DNA of 64,000 bases from GH45 sp046704385. Lineage in GTDB: Bacteria > Bacteroidota > Bacteroidia > Bacteroidales > SZUA-534. Position numbers and translations under genes: made by a program. This document shows, piece by piece, positions 53,257-62,138 of the stretch. Numbering within the stretch: position 1 is the first letter of the stretch; the number at the start of each line of letters is the position of its first letter. The notes under the pieces were generated by a model, which worked only from the letters and a program-made list of their open reading frames with translations, was not told where the DNA came from and ran no database searches. The stretch is taken from the NCBI GenBank assembly GCA_046704385.1, contig JBJKSB010000041.1, positions 1 through 64,000 on the forward strand. Direction: 5' to 3'.

Positions 53257-56200
53257 TCAGTTTAGCTTTTTTAAATATTCCTGATATTTATTTTTGTAAA
53301 AATAGTTCAATTTTAACGAGTTTTTATTTAAAATATCATTAAAATTTTCATTTCTTTCATCCTCGTCAAATATTTTTCTGGGATTACTAATCTCATATTT
53401 TAAAGCTTCCTCAGATTTACGTTTATCATCTGTTTCTCTTTGCATCTCTGCTTTTTCTGATTCTAATAATCTTGTAACAATTTCCTTTTGTCTGTTTAAT
53501 GTGTTTCTATCAACTCTTCTATTAACAAAATCTCTTTTGTTCTGTTCTATTAAATTTTTTATTTCATTCAATTGTTTAGCAACGTCTCTTTCAATTGAAT
53601 TATTATTTTCCAATTGATTAATCATCTGCTGTAAAATCTCCTGTTCAGCAAGTGATTTTCCCAATTTTTCATTGAATTTTTTTCCATCAGAACCAGAACT
53701 ACCACCTTCCTTCATTTTTTTAATTAATTGTTCAAGCTCTTCCTTCAAACTTTCCTGACTTTTACGCATTTCAGACAACGAAGGTTTTGATTGCTTAGCC
53801 CTATTTTTACTCTTGCTGCTTCCTCCTCCCTGCCCACTCGCATTATCCATATTTTTAAGTGACTCCGACAATAACAATATTAAATCATTTGCCGATTCCA
53901 TTAAATATCTTTGCTTCAAATTAGCAGCATTAATTTTTTTATCATTTACTAAAATATCTGCATCAAACAATCCTTCCTGAATCTCAAATGTCTTTTTTGC
54001 AATATGATTTCCTAAGTAAGTGGTTCTTTTACTCAATGCAATTAATGAATCTCTAATAATATCAAATTTCTTATTTAAATCATTTTGTTCCTTTACAATA
54101 TCGTTAAATTTAGGAGAGTTTTCAGACACATAACTAAAATCTTTAATAATTTCCTCCTGCTTAAAACTAAAATAAATTAAATTTTCAAGTATCTGTCTTA
54201 ATACATCCGCATTTTCAGCATTCTCATTTGATCTGTTATTGTTAAGCATCTTATCAATTTTATTTGCAAGTTTCTTAGCTTGATCGCTGTTATCACGCAA
54301 TTTTTGTTCTTTTTGTTCAGAAGCTAAATTTTTATCTAAAACATTTTCTGCCTCTCTGCTCAATTCCTTAAAATCTTCTTTTAAATCATTAATCTTCATT
54401 GGATGCTCAAGAGAATTATTCTTCTCATATGTTTGCTCAAATTGGTTTTCTAAATCATTTGCTTTTTTACTACTTTTATTAATTAAAGAATCAATCGGTA
54501 TCTGAACCTTGTTTGCTAAATCATTTTGCTTTTTACTAAAATCCTTTAACTCCTTTGAAATAAGATTTAAATCCTTTTCAATTTCATATTTTTTTAACAA
54601 TTGAAAATTTTTATCTAATTGTTCTCCCAAATCTTTATAATTTAATTCTAATTTATCGAGATTATTATTCAAATCTTCTTTATTTATGCTTTCTTTTAAT
54701 TTTCTTAATTCATCCAAAAGATTCTTTAAGTCATCATCCATAACTCCTTCTAAAAGCTTTTGGATATCATTTTGCTTTTTAAGTAATTCATTATTTACCT
54801 CACTAAAACTGTCAAATTCAGTATTTTTAATCTGATTTTCCTTTGTCAATTCATTCATCAATTGCTGTAAACTTTCCTGCTTTTCAATTAAACTATTAAA
54901 AATTTGTTTCTTTTCAAAATCTGATAGATTTTCTGAAAACATTTTGCTTTTTAAATCAGTTATATCTCTTTTAAATTCATCAACTAATATTCTAGATTTT
55001 TCAAGCTTTTTAAAAATTTCTTTATTCTTCTCATCCTTTTCTGAAATCAGTTTATTTACATCAGGAAATTCAAAAATAAAATTCCCGCTCTTTTTACCCT
55101 TATATCCATTTATTGCATCGTTATCAAATATTTCAAAATAATATACTTCCTTACTATTAGGACCTTCAGCAAACTCATAACTAAAATAAAATTCCTGATT
55201 TCTATTATTCTTTTGTATAGGTATCTCAAATTCTTTCTTGTTAACAATAAATTTCAAACTTGAAAATCCATAATCATCACTAATATTACCTTTAAAATAA
55301 AAGATTTTCTTATTAAATTCATCATTTACTTGTTCAACAGATATTTCAGGATACAAATCAGGTATCACATTAATAAATGACCTAGGAATAATAACTTTAT
55401 TTAAATTTTTATTACAAGCAGAAATAAAGTATGCTATACTTTTAGTCAAATCTTTTTTAATAGAATAAAAATTATTTTCAATAAAAAACTGGGTTGAATC
55501 GCCATTATCAAAAAATACAATTGAATCAGTATTACGTAACTCTAAATCAAACCGTATTGTTGTTCCTATGGGCAACTTAAAATTTGATATATTATCGTAT
55601 TCAACATTTTCTAAACCAATGTATTTTGGATAGAAAATATTTACTTTATATCCTTTTAAATACGGCGGCTTAATAATTTTAACGTTATATGCCTTGCTCT
55701 TAAATTCATCATTACCAATTCTAAAAGAAAAAGACTTATTCACATTCTTAATATTAGCTTGAAATCTTTTATTATTTATCTTTTTCAATAAATATTCATT
55801 ATTTCCAATAAAATAATCTAAATATCGAGGGGTTTCAGATCCTTCTATCTTAACAGAAAAATCTAAATCCTTTCCTTGTTCAATGGTTAATAACTTCTCG
55901 TCAATAAATATTTTATAACCAATTTTTCTTTCAAACTCTCTATTAAAATGAAGAACTCTTTTTGATCCATCAATAATAATATCAGGCTTAATTGAAAAAA
56001 TCAACACATATATAATAATAAGAGTACCCAAATAGTTCAAAATAGGAACCAGTTTTTGAAGTTTAATTACACTTTTAAAATTATAAGACTCCGTTATTTT
56101 AATCTTCTGAAAAATTGCTGCGTTCAATAAATCTATATTATTAAAATCACTATTATCAAACTTCAATTCAATAATATTAGAAAGGTAATCTTTTAACTCT

Positions 56201-56505
56201 GGAATATTATGTTCAATTATAGAAACTGTTCGTTTATAAGTAATTCTTTTCAAAATTCCGAAATACTTTAGAATAGGAACGAACAAAAAATAATTTAGTA
56301 TAAAAAGAATACTTACAATAGAAAATGTAAATAGAACAAATCGTCCTTTTGGTTTAAACCAGGAAAAGTATTCAATTGTACTTGTAAGAAGAATTATTAT
56401 AGCAGTCAAAAATATTATTAAAACCAATCCTTTAATAAATTGATTTCTATAATACTTATCAATAAAATCATTTAATCGTTTTTCAAAACTATCAATTTTA
56501 TCCAT
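53257..56505 (-). CDS. DUF4175-like membrane protein with long coiled coil
   Basis: This 1082-residue protein has helices at about 24-45, 56-78 and 155-175, a periplasmic beta-rich part (180-480) and a very long Lys/Glu/Asn-rich coiled coil (480-1050) with Gly/Ser-rich GQGGGSSKS and GGSSGSDG breaks. It fits DUF4175-type proteins of Bacteroidota; the function is unknown. Its start overlaps the EnvC-like gene's end by 8 nt, and the RsbW-like gene follows after 6 nt. The gene is strongly AT-rich (one 60-base line near 55.2 kb has 13 G/C), so its Asn/Lys/Ile/Glu richness may be partly compositional. Confidence 0.8.
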   Translation of the reverse strand: MDKIDSFEKRLNDFIDKYYRNQFIKGLVLIIFLTAIIILLTSTIEYFSWFKPKGRFVLFTFSIVSILFILNYFLFVPILKYFGILKRITYKRTVSIIEHNIPELKDYLSNIIELKFDNSDFNNIDLLNAAIFQKIKITESYNFKSVIKLQKLVPILNYLGTLIIIYVLIFSIKPDIIIDGSKRVLHFNREFERKIGYKIFIDEKLLTIEQGKDLDFSVKIEGSETPRYLDYFIGNNEYLLKKINNKRFQANIKNVNKSFSFRIGNDEFKSKAYNVKIIKPPYLKGYKVNIFYPKYIGLENVEYDNISNFKLPIGTTIRFDLELRNTDSIVFFDNGDSTQFFIENNFYSIKKDLTKSIAYFISACNKNLNKVIIPRSFINVIPDLYPEISVEQVNDEFNKKIFYFKGNISDDYGFSSLKFIVNKKEFEIPIQKNNRNQEFYFSYEFAEGPNSKEVYYFEIFDNDAINGYKGKKSGNFIFEFPDVNKLISEKDEKNKEIFKKLEKSRILVDEFKRDITDLKSKMFSENLSDFEKKQIFNSLIEKQESLQQLMNELTKENQIKNTEFDSFSEVNNELLKKQNDIQKLLEGVMDDDLKNLLDELRKLKESINKEDLNNNLDKLELNYKDLGEQLDKNFQLLKKYEIEKDLNLISKELKDFSKKQNDLANKVQIPIDSLINKSSKKANDLENQFEQTYEKNNSLEHPMKINDLKEDFKELSREAENVLDKNLASEQKEQKLRDNSDQAKKLANKIDKMLNNNRSNENAENADVLRQILENLIYFSFKQEEIIKDFSYVSENSPKFNDIVKEQNDLNKKFDIIRDSLIALSKRTTYLGNHIAKKTFEIQEGLFDADILVNDKKINAANLKQRYLMESANDLILLLSESLKNMDNASGQGGGSSKSKNRAKQSKPSLSEMRKSQESLKEELEQLIKKMKEGGSSGSDGKKFNEKLGKSLAEQEILQQMINQLENNNSIERDVAKQLNEIKNLIEQNKRDFVNRRVDRNTLNRQKEIVTRLLESEKAEMQRETDDKRKSEEALKYEISNPRKIFDEDERNENFNDILNKNSLKLNYFYKNKYQEYLKKLN

Positions 56506-57712
56506 TTGAACTTTTTGCTAACCAATCAACAGGATTTAATGGTTCAGTCTCCTTCCTAATCTGAAATTGTAGTACTGTTTTATGTTCCTTATCATTTTCC
56601 GTATACACAACACCTATTGATTGTTTTGTTTTTACTTTTTCACCTTGTTTTACAAATACATCTTTCAAGTTTGAATATACGGTTAAATAATTTCCATGTC
56701 TAATTAAAACAGTTTTATGAGCACCCGGTATGGCAACAACAGCCGATACCATACCATCAAATATTGCTCTGGCTAAAGCTCCTTCTGTAGTTGAAATATC
56801 AATACCGTCATTTCGAATTTTTATACCTTTTAAAAAAGGATGTGGTTGTTCACCAAAATCACCAGTTATTACTCCTCTTTCAGTAGGCCAGGGTAAGTGA
56901 CTTTGATTTTTATAAAATATATCAGCAATAAGTTTTTCTTCAGGAGTCAATTTAAATAAACCATTACCTTTGTTCTTCGCATTTTCAGCAGCTTTTCTAG
57001 CCTCTTCTTCAATAATTCTTTTAATTTCAGCATTTAACCTATCTGTAACTTCATTTTGTTTTTTAAGCTTTACTCTTAATTCATTCTCCCTATTACTAAA
57101 CTTTTTAACCTCAGCATTCTTCTGATTTTTCTCAGTGATAAGTTTTTGATTCTCATTACTTTTTTCAACCAATAAATCCTTTTTATCAGCCTTCAATATT
57201 TCAAGTTCAACTATTTTATCCCCAATTTCCTTTTTTGTAGATTCAATCTCATCAGCTTGCTTAATTCTATATTCAGAATATTGTTGTAAATATTTTATTC
57301 TTTTAAAAGCTGCATTAAAATTATCGGAAGCGAGAATAAACATAAGCTTATCATAATTGCTTCGATGTAAGTAACTATAATAGATCATTTTTGCATATTC
57401 CTTTTTTAATGCCGTCATATCATTTTCTAATCCAATAATAATTTCTTGCTGCAATTCTATATTATTATCTAAGTAATCAATCTCCTCATTAATGGAATTT
57501 ATTATTTCATTTCTTGATTTAATCTTTTTATTTATAAGCAATAATTTATTGTAAGAATACTTTTTATTACTTTCAGCCTCCTTTATCAATTTATTAGTAA
57601 AACTTATTTCCTTCAAATTATTCATTCTTTGTTCTTCCAACTCCTTCCTGGATTGACCATAAGTAATAATAACAAAATTTAATAATAGCAATACCAGTAA
57701 ACTCTTAAGCAT
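56498..57712 (-). CDS. EnvC-like murein hydrolase activator (degenerate M23)
   Basis: This 404-residue protein has a signal peptide (ending ITYGQ), a long coiled coil (about 20-245) and a C-terminal LytM/M23 fold (285-395: ITGDFGEQPHPFLKGIKIRNDGIDIS, ARAIFDGMVSAV, VLIRHGNYLTVYSNL). Catalytic M23 enzymes have H-x-G-x-D and HLHFE; here these read NDGID and VLQFQ, so the zinc ligands His are lost. This is the EnvC pattern: such proteins do not cut the wall but activate amidases at the division site. The coiled coil is also EnvC-like. It ends within the start of the DUF4175-like gene. Confidence 0.9.
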   Translation of the reverse strand: MLKSLLVLLLLNFVIITYGQSRKELEEQRMNNLKEISFTNKLIKEAESNKKYSYNKLLLINKKIKSRNEIINSINEEIDYLDNNIELQQEIIIGLENDMTALKKEYAKMIYYSYLHRSNYDKLMFILASDNFNAAFKRIKYLQQYSEYRIKQADEIESTKKEIGDKIVELEILKADKKDLLVEKSNENQKLITEKNQKNAEVKKFSNRENELRVKLKKQNEVTDRLNAEIKRIIEEEARKAAENAKNKGNGLFKLTPEEKLIADIFYKNQSHLPWPTERGVITGDFGEQPHPFLKGIKIRNDGIDISTTEGALARAIFDGMVSAVVAIPGAHKTVLIRHGNYLTVYSNLKDVFVKQGEKVKTKQSIGVVYTENDKEHKTVLQFQIRKETEPLNPVDWLAKSSNG

Positions 57713-57724
57713 TACATCCGCTGT

Positions 57725-58468
57725 TTAATTTATTTTAGTGTAGCCCTTCGGAATAACAAATTCTTTAGCCTTACCCGAATAATTCTCAATATTTTGAAAT
57801 TTAAAATTAAAAATTACTTTATTCTCTGATAACTGCATATAACCTTTCACAATAGTAGGCAATTTTTCTTTTCTTAAGTAGTCAAAGAAACCAATATCTA
57901 ATTTTTTTCCATTAAATAGTATTTTATGTTCTTTATTAAAACCTTCAGCATAAAGAGAAACCTCGCCGTTTATATTCGATTTTCTATAATTATAAAAAAT
58001 TCCCGAACGACTATTATATTTGAAAATTGCATTGTTGAAATTTTTCCCTGTAATAATTTTAATTGCTTCTTCAGTATTAATTTTTAATCCACTTAAAAAA
58101 GGTAAACTATCAATCCAACCTTTGTAATATTTTTTGTTCAATCTATCTAAATATATTATAGAATCATTTACAAAATCACATTTTAACAATTCTATACCAA
58201 AGGTTTTAGAATAAAGATTAAACTGAGCCCTATTATCATTAAAAATAGTGGCTATTCCCTCAATTTTAAAATCTTTTTCATAGCCAATAATATCACCACT
58301 AATATTCCATCTAATTGGTTTTTGAATTTCTAAATTCTGACTTTTCTTCAGTATAGCACTTTTATCAGAATTAATTGCTTCAGTTATTCCATCATAATAA
58401 ACGTGACAGCTGCTTAATAAAAAAACAATAAGTAAAAAAAAAGCTTTACTCAATATACTTACCTTCAT
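57725..58468 (-). CDS. DUF4292 lipoprotein
   Basis: The Met at 58468 (MKVSILSKAFFLL) is chosen over 58504 since it opens directly into a lipoprotein signal ending VFLLSSC; this gives 247 residues. The body resembles DUF4292: RWNISGDIIGYEKDFKIEGIATI, FGIELLKCDFVNDSIIYLDRLNKKYYKG and the late VIFNFKFQNI, an LolA/B-type beta sheet. In Bacteroidota it is usually found next to an EnvC-like gene, as here. The role is unknown, perhaps an outer-membrane lipoprotein receptor of LolB type. It overlaps the TPR gene end by 23 nt. Confidence 0.82.
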   Translation of the reverse strand: MKVSILSKAFFLLIVFLLSSCHVYYDGITEAINSDKSAILKKSQNLEIQKPIRWNISGDIIGYEKDFKIEGIATIFNDNRAQFNLYSKTFGIELLKCDFVNDSIIYLDRLNKKYYKGWIDSLPFLSGLKINTEEAIKIITGKNFNNAIFKYNSRSGIFYNYRKSNINGEVSLYAEGFNKEHKILFNGKKLDIGFFDYLRKEKLPTIVKGYMQLSENKVIFNFKFQNIENYSGKAKEFVIPKGYTKIN

Positions 58469-60194
58469 CAATCTTTTTCTCAAGTAATCCACTACCATTT
58501 CCAATTTTTATTGCCTTTTTCCATTGAATTAAAGCTTCTTCAATTCTATTATTGTTATATAAAATATCACCATAATGTTCTAATACAACATCGCTCAAAT
58601 CCTTATCATTTTCAATGGCCTTTTCCATGAAATTTAAAGCAAGTGCATTTTCCTTCCTCTTAAAAAGAATCCAGGCATAAGTATCTAAATATGTAGCATT
58701 ATTTGGTTCCTTAGTAATAGTAATCTCTGACATTTTTTCTGCCTTATCAAGGTTATTATTATCAAGAGCAAGATAGTAGGCATAATTATTCAATATACCC
58801 AGATTTTTAGGATCAAGCTTTAATACTTCATCAAAATAATCATATGCAGTACTTTTTTCGCCAATTTTATAAGTAGCTTCTCCTAAGTAAATTAAATAAT
58901 TAATCTTTAAAGGATCTTTATCTGTTATTAACTTGTTACCAAAGGTTAAACTTTTAACAGCCTTATTATAATCTTCAGTCATAAATGCACTAATACCATT
59001 GAAAAAATATAATAAACTTTGATTTGGAAAATATTTTAATGCTTCGTCAGTATGTGCACCCATATCTTTCCATTTCTCAAACTGGTTATCCAACAATACC
59101 AATTGTTCCCAAATAGCATATTTATCTTTTCTTTCTTTGCTAATTTCAATCATTACTTCACGTGCTTCTTTAAATTTCTTTTGTTGTATCAAATTATTAG
59201 CATATATAGTCTTAATATCCAAATCATTAGGATATTGTTTAATTAACATTTCAGTCAATTCATAAATTTTATTAATTATCTCTTCATCACCTTTACTTTT
59301 TTGCATCAAACCTAACAACATATTAAACTTAACATCGCTTTCAACGTCATCACATTCAAATGCTTTTGTTAACATTTTTAAAGATTCAGCAAGATTACCT
59401 TCTTTTCTGAAACACTCAGCTAAACCAATATAGGAATAACCATCATCAGGGAATTTCTGTAATATTTTATTATATGTAATTCTAGCATTTTCAGCATCAT
59501 TTGTTTGCGTATAAAAATCACCCACCATTCGTTGATATTCGATATTTTCCGGAAAAGCTTTAATCAAAATTTTTAATTCATTCAAAGCTTCCTTTTTTTT
59601 ATTTTCAGCCAAATAAATCTTATATTTTTGAATAGAAATGGTCTCAGAAATACCAAATTGCTTTTCTACATTATCGTATATTTTCTGAGCTCCTTCAAAA
59701 TCCTTTTCTTTCAAAAAAATATCAGCATAATTCAAATAAAAATCAAGCTTATCCGGTTCCATTTCAATTAGCTTTGCAAATACTTCTTTAGCTTTATCCA
59801 ACTTATTATTTTGCTCATATATATTTCCAGCTAAATATAAATACCACACATTTTTACTATTGAGCTCAATTGCTTTCTCAGCATGCTGCTCTGCATTGGT
59901 ATAATCTTTAGCAATTAAATAAATAGATGCCAACTGATAATGAGTTGCTGCACTATTTGGATCAATTTTCAAACAATTATTAAAAATTCCAATAGCCATA
60001 TCATAATTACCAGCTTCATAGTATTTATTAGCTTCAATAAAATTATACCGAAATTCAAATTGTAGTTCTTCACTCAAAGAATCCTTTATTACTTTTGACT
60101 CAAGTGTCACACCTTGATTAGTTTTACAACTGTTTAAACTAATTATTCCAAAGAATAATACAATTCCTACAAAAACTCTATTTATCGATTTCAT
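58446..60194 (-). CDS. TPR-repeat lipoprotein
   Basis: The Met at 60194 (MKSINRVFVGIVL) opens into a lipoprotein signal ending ISLNSC; an ATG at 60209 adds five residues. The mature part (about 560 residues) is a solenoid of some 13-15 TPRs (NYDMAIGIFNNCLKIDPNSAATHYQLA, NLDKAEKMSEITITKEPNNATYLDTYAW). Such scaffolds hold envelope complexes together. Its place between dut and the DUF4292/EnvC-like genes suggests an envelope or division role, but the partner is unknown. Confidence 0.9.
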   Translation of the reverse strand: MKSINRVFVGIVLFFGIISLNSCKTNQGVTLESKVIKDSLSEELQFEFRYNFIEANKYYEAGNYDMAIGIFNNCLKIDPNSAATHYQLASIYLIAKDYTNAEQHAEKAIELNSKNVWYLYLAGNIYEQNNKLDKAKEVFAKLIEMEPDKLDFYLNYADIFLKEKDFEGAQKIYDNVEKQFGISETISIQKYKIYLAENKKKEALNELKILIKAFPENIEYQRMVGDFYTQTNDAENARITYNKILQKFPDDGYSYIGLAECFRKEGNLAESLKMLTKAFECDDVESDVKFNMLLGLMQKSKGDEEIINKIYELTEMLIKQYPNDLDIKTIYANNLIQQKKFKEAREVMIEISKERKDKYAIWEQLVLLDNQFEKWKDMGAHTDEALKYFPNQSLLYFFNGISAFMTEDYNKAVKSLTFGNKLITDKDPLKINYLIYLGEATYKIGEKSTAYDYFDEVLKLDPKNLGILNNYAYYLALDNNNLDKAEKMSEITITKEPNNATYLDTYAWILFKRKENALALNFMEKAIENDKDLSDVVLEHYGDILYNNNRIEEALIQWKKAIKIGNGSGLLEKKIDEGKYIE

Positions 60195-60228
60195 TTCAAA
60201 ATTTTCCATTTAATCACAAAAAATATAC

Positions 60229-60663
60229 CTAATCTCCTGTATGACCAAAACCACCAGCACCACGATCAGTTTCTGTCAATACTTTAACTACATTTAGATA
60301 TACTTTCTCATGTTTTGCTATAACCATTTGGCATATTCTTTCACCACTCTTTATAACAAACTCATTATTACTTAAATTAATTAGTATAACTTTTATTTCT
60401 CCCCTGTAATCAGCATCAATAGTACCAGGAGTGTTCAAAACAGTTATTCCGTATTTGATGGCCATTCCACTTCTTGGCCTTATCTGAGCTTCATATCCAA
60501 TAGGTAATTCAATATATAATCCTGTTGGAATTAACATCCTTTCAAAAGGTTTCAACGTAATATCACTATCAATAAATGCTCTAAGATCCATTCCAGCTGA
60601 AGCCTCAGTTTCATACTTTGGAACAGGGTTATTAGATTTGTTTATAATTGGAATCTTCATCAT
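60229..60663 (-). CDS. dut: dUTP diphosphatase
   Basis: This 144-residue trimeric enzyme hydrolyses dUTP to dUMP, keeping uracil out of DNA and supplying dTMP synthesis. The five conserved motifs are visible: AGMDLRA (1), RPRSGMA (2), GTIDADYRGEI (3, catalytic Asp), GERICQMV (4) and the C-terminal P-loop-like DRGAGGFGHTG (5). Length is standard. Its ATG overlaps the end of the flippase gene by 4 nt. Confidence 0.98.
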   Translation of the reverse strand: MMKIPIINKSNNPVPKYETEASAGMDLRAFIDSDITLKPFERMLIPTGLYIELPIGYEAQIRPRSGMAIKYGITVLNTPGTIDADYRGEIKVILINLSNNEFVIKSGERICQMVIAKHEKVYLNVVKVLTETDRGAGGFGHTGD

Positions 60664-62135
60664 GCTTTTTTAAATATAAAACTTTTAATATCTTCAAAAT
60701 TAATTGATTCCACTTTAATAACAACAACTAAGAATCCAATTAGGATCAAAGTTGCACTTATAAAATTTAGAATTATATAATTCGTTTTCAAAATACTTTC
60801 CAGAAAAAAACCAATTAAACTTATAACTATATACATTATTAATCTTTTCTTTTGATAATCAATTTTATAAATTTTTTGTCCCCAATAATATGATATCACT
60901 GCCATAATAAAATAACATGCTAATGTTGCAATAGCAGAACCCATATAACCAATTACAGGTATAAGACTAAAATTCAAAACTAAAGTTATTACTACACCAA
61001 TTAATGAAATTATAGCACCATAATGTGTTAAATTATTAATCTTATACCATACACTTAAATTGTAATAAATTCCTAAAAACATATTAGCCAGTAAAACTAT
61101 AGGTACAATATTTAAACCTACTCTATATTCACTTCCAATTAAAATCTTAACAGCATCAATATATAACGTTACAATTAAAAAAATTAGCAAACAGAAAATA
61201 ACAAAATATGTCATAACTTTACTGTAAATTTCCTTTGCATCCGTAGCGGAAGCATGTTTAAAAAAGAATGGTTCGGCAGCATATTTAAACATTTGTATAA
61301 AAATTGTCATTAAAACAGCCAATTTGTAATTTGCTCCGTAAATACCGACCTGTTTTAAAGGATTCAACTCTATTGGTGTCAGGTATTTCAAAAATATTTT
61401 ATCAGCAACTTCATTAATCATTCCTGCAAAACCAACAACAACAAGCGGTATAGTATATTTAATCATTTTTAAAAAAAGCTTTTCATTAAATTTTATTTTA
61501 AACTTTAGTATTGTTGGTAATAAAACTATAAAAGTAAATGCTGAAGCAGCTAAATTACTTATAAACGCATATCCAACACCAATAGTAGGATTATACAAAC
61601 TATTTAAAACTTCATTTTTTGAATCTTTACAAACAACAAAGAAAAAAATATTTAAACAAATATTAATCAATACATTAATTGAGCGAATTACAGCAAAAAA
61701 TTTGGCTCTGTTATCCTGTCGCAATTTTGCTAAAGGAATGGCGGTTAAAACATCAAAATATATTATAAAAGCTAAATAAATTATTAGTTTTCCAGAATTT
61801 CTATAGCCAATACTATTAGCTATATGATTTTTATAAATAAAAACCATCAAAAGAAAAATAGTACTACTTAAAACTAATGACCCAAAAGCATTATTAAAAA
61901 CCTGCTTACTGTTTTCCTCACTCGAACTAAATCTAAAAAAAGTGGTTTCCATTCCAAAAGTCAAAATCACCATAAAAAAGGCAACAAATGAATATAAATA
62001 AGTAATTACTCCATAATCTGCCTCAATTAACGTATAAGTATAGAGCGGAGTTAATAAAAAATTTAATACTCTAGGTATAATGGTTCCTAAACCATAAATC
62101 AATGTTTGGCCTGCTAACTCTTTATAAGGTTTCAA
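60660..62135 (-). CDS. Wzx-type polysaccharide flippase (MATE/MOP superfamily)
   Basis: This 491-residue inner-membrane protein has about 12-14 transmembrane helices from LIYGLGTIIPRVLNFLLTPLYTYTL onwards, including ETTFFRFSS and FKYAAEPFFFKHAS typical of polysaccharide biosynthesis proteins of the MOP superfamily. It would flip a lipid-linked sugar across the membrane. It lies in a housekeeping unit (3 nt after the YwqK-like gene, overlapping dut), not in a capsule locus. In Bacteroidota such an oligosaccharide flippase next to dut recurs, as I recall. Confidence 0.92.
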   Translation of the reverse strand: MKPYKELAGQTLIYGLGTIIPRVLNFLLTPLYTYTLIEADYGVITYLYSFVAFFMVILTFGMETTFFRFSSSEENSKQVFNNAFGSLVLSSTIFLLMVFIYKNHIANSIGYRNSGKLIIYLAFIIYFDVLTAIPLAKLRQDNRAKFFAVIRSINVLINICLNIFFFVVCKDSKNEVLNSLYNPTIGVGYAFISNLAASAFTFIVLLPTILKFKIKFNEKLFLKMIKYTIPLVVVGFAGMINEVADKIFLKYLTPIELNPLKQVGIYGANYKLAVLMTIFIQMFKYAAEPFFFKHASATDAKEIYSKVMTYFVIFCLLIFLIVTLYIDAVKILIGSEYRVGLNIVPIVLLANMFLGIYYNLSVWYKINNLTHYGAIISLIGVVITLVLNFSLIPVIGYMGSAIATLACYFIMAVISYYWGQKIYKIDYQKKRLIMYIVISLIGFFLESILKTNYIILNFISATLILIGFLVVVIKVESINFEDIKSFIFKKA

Positions 62136-62138
62136 ATA

